Source: Aphrocallistes beatrix
Lineage: Eukaryota; Porifera; Hexactinellida; Sceptrulophora; Aphrocallistidae
Length of the DNA: 64,000 bases
NCBI GenBank assembly: GCA_963281255.1
Contig: OY725496.1
Coordinates: forward strand, 1,612,001 to 1,676,000
Direction of reading: 5' to 3'
Numbering within the stretch: position 1 is the stretch's first letter; every line of letters begins with the position of its first letter. The notes beneath the pieces were generated by a model. That model searched no databases. It was not told the origin of the DNA and saw only the letters and a program-made list of their open reading frames with translations. The position numbers were made by a program, and so were the translations under genes. This document shows, one piece after another, positions 59,155 through 64,000 of this stretch.

Positions 59155-59950
59155 GTGACGAATTGATTGAAGAAACTGTCAGACCCAGAAAGCTGATTTT
59201 TGGCATGTGTGAGTTTTTTGGCTATGGCTCCAGGAAGTTCTGAGCTCATACGAAAATGTCGACTCATCATGGAATTATGACGTCATTGTCATATTTTTAA
59301 CAGTTAAGCAATGCAGTTATTCGAGCATAACTCAGCCATTATAGGAGATAGAAGGCTGAAATTTTAATAAAATCTGTATACTAACATATCTCACATATGA
59401 TGCAACTATCATCAAAAAATGATGACTTATCACTTTGTTATGACGTCATCATTACTCATCAAAATTTTAAAAATTGATAAATTTGGTGATTTTTCGTGTG
59501 ATATAGATTATAACAGTTGGACAGACCTATTTAGAGATGTTATTTCCCTTATAATTATTCAATGGTGACCACAAGCGCCCTAAGGGCGCCTCCGGAGGAC
59601 ACAAAGTGTTGGCCAGCCGCGCAGCGCGCTTGTATATATATAAATATATATATATACACTCCCTGGCCAAAAGTATTGGAACACATTCTAATGTGTGCCA
59701 CCATGTGCCATAAGGGGCACAGGTGACAGGGAAACGGGCCCATTAAAGGAAATCAGCAAAGGTTTAGTGGATGAGGTCGGAGAGACAGTTTCTATTGATA
59801 TCACAATGTTTACACTTGTTTAATATTGTATTCAATGGGTTGTGCCACTTTCGCAAAAGTGGCACACATTAGAATGTGTTCCAATACTTTTGGCCAGGTA
59901 GTGTATATATATATACATACATAAACATTAATCGAGTTTTAATAGTTAGG
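59086..59950 (+). mobile_element. Family A element with both TIRs and Tc1 MITE
   Basis: TIR, (TA) run, complete core with two TGACGTCA, tail (GCGCCTCCGG, one arm of the hairpin changed to GTGTTGGCC), a TA spacer holding a Tc1-type MITE, and the right TIR ATCGAGTTTTAATAGTTAGG. The right TIR abuts the Helitron reading frame. Confidence 0.92.
59657..59903. mobile_element. Tc1-type MITE (CACTCCCTGGCCAAAAG)
   Basis: Ends CACTCCCTGGCCAAAAGTAT and (reversed) CACTACCTGGCCAAAAGTAT, the inverted similarity extending for about 45 bp, with TA on both sides. A remnant of the same end is at about 62650-62685. Confidence 0.9.
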
Positions 59951-61058
59951 ATGTAATGAAATAGTTTGGCTTACCATATTTCTTGACTATACTCATTGCA
60001 TCCTGGTACTGCTCGAACATCTGCCAAAGAGAGCCAGTATAGGATGACGGAAGCACTATCTCACGTTCCAACTCTTTGGAGTCTACGTCACTCGCAGCGA
60101 TTGCATCAGCCAAACCACGGTAAAGATCCACATGAATCTTCTTCTGATTGGTCCTGATGTAGTTCAGACGCTGCCGTTCTATTTTGGCGTATACATCCAC
60201 AGCATACTGATGGAAAAGTCTGTCACTCAGGTGTAGATGACTCAAGCGGCTCCGTACCATCAGTCGGTATGCATAATACTCCATAGCGGTGACATTTCCT
60301 TTCCCTTTCGAGTGAGGAATGTTGAAATGCCAGCCGTCTTCACCTAGAGGGAATAGTAGGACATGGTGTAGTGTATCGGACGTACGGTGAGTATCTGTAA
60401 TGTGCTGTAGACCGCCCTTCCGCGCGTACAACACTATATCCCTGTTGGCGATCTCTTCTCCATAACCCTCATTCGGGAGAATGACAGCTATTTCCTGAGC
60501 AGTGGGAGCGTTATAACGTCGAGAATCTGGACACCCGTCTGCTTTGATCACCATTATTACGTCAGCTCCTCCCTGCTCTCCCATCAGTTCTAGTCCCTGT
60601 TTAAAAAATGGCACATAAAGATTAACCTCATGCAGCATATGCTGCAGTCCTTTTTGCTCAGGGAGCGCATCATCTCCAAGATGGCGCTGACGGTTCGCCA
60701 CTTCGGCATCAACTGTTCCGTCATGAATGTAGATCTGTACGAATGCGGGTGCCTCGCCTTCATTAGGCATCAACCGTCCGATACGATGGTACATCACTCC
60801 GTGTATACGAAATGTGTACACTCCCCGCTTAGCATTAGCCAGACCCTTATCGAGGTTCGCTCCAAGAGAAGCGAATGCAAGAGCGTTCCCTTTGGACTAG
60901 GGGGTTAGGACTCTTAAACGTAGCATATTCCGTTCACGGTCATGTTGCTGGCGAAGTAGTCGCTCTTGAGGAGTTTCTTTGTCTCGAACTTTCCTCACTC
61001 TCTCAGCTATAGTGCCACTTTTACGGGATTCGTGCCCACGCTTGTTCAATTTAGGCAT
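59946..61058 (-). pseudogene. Helitron Rep/Hel N-terminal fragment
   Basis: The N-terminal part of a Helitron replicase, the rolling-circle transposon protein. The start codon is at 61058. A charged leader (MPKLNKRGHESRKSGTIAER) is followed by a TAG stop near 60897 (LTP*SKGN), then the Helitron-like N domain: VYTFRIHGVMYHRIGRLMPN, APAFVQIYIHD, LHEVNLYVPFFKQ, SRRYNAPTAQEIAVILPNEG, ILFPLGEDGWHFNIPH-like sequence and LFHQYAVDVYAKIERQRLNY, ending IVKKYGKPNYFIT. The Rep HUH/Tyr motifs and the helicase, which should follow, are gone: the frame ends exactly at the TIR of a family A element. More GC-rich than its surroundings. In full-length relatives the next residues would complete FIT(F/M)TCNP. 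Confidence 0.9.
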
Positions 61059-61225
61059 ATTATATTTTGGAATCAGAAATATTGGGACAAAACATACTCA
61101 AATATATTCGTTTATATTAAAATACAATAGGCCTAATAGGAATGGCAATAGTCATTCAATGATTACGTAATAAATTGTGGCAAATATTTCATGTACTAAA
61201 ATTCGACAACTAAATTGATTCATTA

Positions 61226-61633
61226 GTAAACATTCGTTTGCTTGCACTGCGTGGTGGGCAGACATATAGTGTCCGACGGAGGCGCACGTTGGCGCCTAGG
61301 CTACCATTGATTAATTTAAGGTAGCTAACGTCTAAAATACGTCTTCAAAAGTTATAGTCGATATTGCACGAAAAATCACCAAATTTGTCAATTTTTAAAA
61401 TTTTTGATGCATAATGATGACGTCATAACAAGGTGATGAGTCATCATTTTTTAATGATTGTTGCATCAAACGTGTGGTATATTAATTTACACATTCTATT
61501 AAAATTTCAGCCTTCTATTACCTAAACTGGCTGAGTTATTGTCGAAAAACTGAAATTTCTAATTATAAAAAAGGTGACAATGACGTCATAATTCCATGAT
61601 GAGTCGACATTTTCATCTGAGCTCAGAACTTAG
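61226..61633 (-). mobile_element. Family A core, inverted
   Basis: Reversed tail (eroded), two TGACGTCA, TGAGTCA, ending in GCTCAGAACTTAGTAA, where it fuses directly to a family B interior. Confidence 0.88.
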
Positions 61634-61940
61634 TAATTTTCACACCTATGCAAAAAAATGGAAAGCAATTTTTCACACCTTTTCTATACAAAATAAAGGA
61701 CTACACTATCACAATAGAAATAATTGTACTAGTACGATACTACAATAGATCGTCATTGTTTTTAATACTTCAAAGTCCCAACTTATGTTTGATTTCTTAA
61801 ATGTATTATAGTGTATGGCAATAAATAAGATTATGTGCATATTCTCACACCTTTATATACATATGTTCACACCTTTATATACATATTTTCACACCATTTG
61901 ATTAATTTTGAAAATATTGCCAGAGACTAGATAATCAGGG
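61634..61940 (+). mobile_element. Family B fragment
   Basis: TTTTCACACCTATGCAAAAAA and ACTACACTATCACAATAGAA match 37330-37560 and 1-230. It breaks off before the 140-bp units and the GC tail. CACACCTTTATATACATAT is duplicated in tandem. Confidence 0.8.
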
Positions 61941-61968
61941 TTGTTTGATTTAAATGGTTGATTTGAAT

Positions 61969-62454
61969 CAGGGGTCTTCAACCTGCGGCTCGCGAGCCAT
62001 TTGCGGCTCTTGAGCATGAAGTGTGCGGTTCGCGGGACATTTTTTATGAGTAATTATTTTGTTTAATTTGAAATTTGTTATATAAGGATTCTGTGTGTAT
62101 TTTATTCAACGGACATTGCGAATATACTAAAGTATTAGCACTTTATTGTTTCTAAATTCTGGAAACCTTAATGGTGTTTCAATTGTATAGAAGACTTCTG
62201 TTGTCTTCAGAAATTAATATATGTATTCTCAATATTCAATATTCAATATTCAATAATCAAAGTATAAATCAGAAGTATTCGACAATATACTATTTCATTT
62301 TCGGATATCGAATACTCTGCAATTACACATTTTCTTATTCATTAATTAGTTACGTATCCCCTATGGCTACTTGATCGTAAACTTTCAATGCGGCTCGCAA
62401 ATTTAATAGAGAACTATAATTTGGCTCTCAGAAGAAAAAGGTTGAAGACCCCTG
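61969..62454. mobile_element. hAT MITE (CAGGGGTCTTCAACC)
   Basis: TIRs CAGGGGTCTTCAACC and GGTTGAAGACCCCTG with GCGGCTCGC pieces near both ends. The 8 bases on the two sides do not match, so the insertion is old or rearranged. Confidence 0.82.
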
Positions 62455-62685
62455 CTATACATGATGGTGATGTACTACCCCTTGTGCCACAGGTTGATAA
62501 TTTTACTCATTGGGTTGAACCATTTGTTAGAAATCTTAAACTATTACTAATTCGAATGTGAAGATTTTCAATCTTAATAGCTCTTAGAGTTTGAATACTT
62601 TCCCTTCATGAAAGATCAATTTAGTACTATTTGTATGGGGAAGAATATAGTATACACATATTTTTGTCCGGTTAGTGTATATACA

Positions 62686-63212
62686 CATTAATCGAGTTTT
62701 AATAGTAAGGATAGTATATATACTATATCTCTGTAACGAATTGGTTGAAGAAACTGCCGATCATAGAAAGCTGATTTTTGACATGTTGGGGTCTTTTGGG
62801 TATGGTTCCACTAAGTTCTGACCTCAGACCAAAATGTCGACTCATCATAGAATTATGACGTCATTGTCACCTTTTTTATAATTAGAAATTTCAGTATTCG
62901 GCTTTAATTCAGTCATTTAGGTGATATAAGGCTGAATTTTAATAGAATATGTATATTAATATTCTCACATATGATACAACTATCATCAAAAAATATTGAC
63001 TAATCACTCTGTTATGAGCCATCATTAAGCATCAAAATTTAAAAAAATTAAAATTTTGTTATTTTGCGATATTGATTATAACAGTAGGACAGACGTATTT
63101 AGAGATGTTATCCCCCTAGCAATAAATCAATGGGATCCCAGGCATCCTCCAGCGGACACAAAATGTTCGCCAGTTACGCAGCGCAATCAAGCAAGCGAAG
63201 CGCGCTTGTCAT
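62686..63212 (+). mobile_element. Family A core preceded by an inverted TIR
   Basis: ATTAATCGAGTTTTAATAGT, a right-type TIR, comes first, then TA and the core (CTGTAACGAATTGGTTGAAG) with one exact TGACGTCA and a decayed second (TGAGCCAT). Tail to GCGCGCTTGTCATA. This is the arrangement expected for the second unit of a tandem whose first unit was lost. Confidence 0.88.
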
Positions 63213-63599
63213 ATTCATATGTCAGGGCATATTAGGATCATACGTAGTATAGCAGTACGCAGAATAGCGGTCATAATATTTGGTTTGCAATGGTAACGCA
63301 AAAAAATATTTTTGCTAAAAGACCAAAAAGACCTCTGGACTGTCTCTTGACTGGCACAAGAATTTCCATTTGTTCGGAAATTTGGAATTAAAACAAATGT
63401 TTGAGCTAAATTCTTACAAATCGATATAGTTCAAATACTATTGCAAATTTTTCAAATTTTTTCCGCTTAATAGGGATAATTTTTATCCTTTTTTTGATTA
63501 GTCATAACATATTATTTGTGAGTTTGGTTACTTCAAATGAAAAAGCGCACAAATTAATGCTGATATTTACTTTAATCACTTCCCCAAATATTGTTTCAG

Positions 63600-63792
63600 A
63601 TCTCAATTCCTTCCTTTAAGTCCTCAGAAAGAAGAGAAATGGTTATGTCAATTATGCGAAACACTCTTAATGCTTGTCAAGTTTTGAGTGATAATTTTTC
63701 AACGGTTGTTAACGTGGAATTTTTGGTGTTGAGTTCAGGAAATTTTGGGTTAAATTATCAATTTATCCAATATCTACTATATATTTTAATTG
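63600..63792 (+). CDS. UBR4: Probable UBR4 exon 7 (end unresolved)
   Basis: A strong acceptor (TATTGTTTCAG) opens a frame in phase 0, as the previous exon requires. The peptide starts ISIPSFKSSERREM and contains NACQVLSDNFSTVVNVEF. It can be laid against the human stretch IRDFKQGRHLL...YCVKVKVNRQQLVKLE with the Cys, Asn and Glu in register and the same hydrophobic rhythm, but identity is low. About 20 residues present in human (around GGLECMLNRL) are not accounted for, so a small exon may be missing in the 5.9-kb intron. The end given is one possible GT donor (ATTG|GTATCG); others exist. Confidence 0.45.
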
Positions 63793-63865
63793 GTATCGAT
63801 ATTACGAACCTCTTTAAATTTACGTTTTTATTTTTAAAAATTGATACCACTATCAACAATTATAC

Positions 63866-64000
63866 GCTCTCTTTGCTTGTTTGCGCTGCGCGGCTGGCTG
63901 ATGCTTTGGGTTTGACCAGTGGCGCGTTAGCTCATATGGATTAATTATAGGGTAGATAACATCCCTAAATACGTCTGTCTTATCATTATGATCGATATCA
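63866..64000 (-). mobile_element. Family A element, inverted, runs off window
   Basis: Begins with the reversed tail (TTGCGCTGCGCGGCTGGCTG) and continues to GATCGATATCA at the window edge. It lies downstream of the possible UBR4 exon at 63600, so that exon's donor should come before it. Confidence 0.85.

Noticed and set aside
20815-63212. Regularly repeated blocks that might suggest a CRISPR-like array
   Set aside because: Repeats are long, dispersed, in both orientations, with TIRs and nested insertions, in an intron-bearing eukaryotic genome.

Overview
This is eukaryotic, probably arthropod, genomic DNA: AT-rich, with no operons and one host gene whose short exons are separated by introns of 3.5 to 21 kb packed with transposons. 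The mix of elements (P-element/THAP, DUF4817-type mariner, hAT, pogo/Tigger, Helitron and an L2/CR1-clade LINE) would suit a copepod such as a salmon louse. That identification is inference; the sequence alone does not name the species.

The host gene is UBR4 (Drosophila purity-of-essence/poe), the giant N-recognin E3 ubiquitin ligase, on the + strand. Six exons join in phase (10157-10347, 19935-20161, 23717-24147, 45047-45232, 53547-53749, 57481-57692). Their product follows the C-terminal third of UBR4 in order, and a likely seventh exon starts at 63600. Earlier exons should lie left of the window and the last ones to the right. No other convincing host gene was found.

The rest is transposon. 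1-735: family B element. 2340-3412: a mariner relic holding a hAT MITE that holds another hAT MITE. 3853-7854: a 4-kb P-like element with a decayed THAP transposase. 9575-9968: a near-perfect 159-bp foldback. 11491-11830 and 12982-15420: hAT elements. 21253-22043: an internally deleted mariner. 24607-27009: a mariner-like element holding a Harbinger-like one. 27400-30690: an L2/CR1 LINE. 36688-37945: a nested family B and pogo/Tigger composite. 40471-41092: a hAT relic. 47298-50405: a decayed transposon gene that carries an OTU-protease domain. 59946-61058: a Helitron replication-initiator fragment. 61969-62454: a hAT element.

Throughout runs one abundant non-autonomous family, called family A here, with about 24 copies or fragments. 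Full copies read: TIR (TCCTTACTATTAAAACTCG), TA-rich spacer, core of about 480 bp, TA-rich spacer, inverted TIR. The core carries two exact CRE palindromes (TGACGTCA), an AP-1 site (TGACTCA) and a GC-rich tail of hairpins. The TA spacers have repeatedly been hit by TA-targeting transposons, and cores often sit in tandem. The most interesting signals are this CRE/AP-1-spreading family with a tail shared by unrelated interiors, the transposase-plus-OTU gene, and four perfect 17-24 bp hairpins, two of them inside decayed transposase genes.
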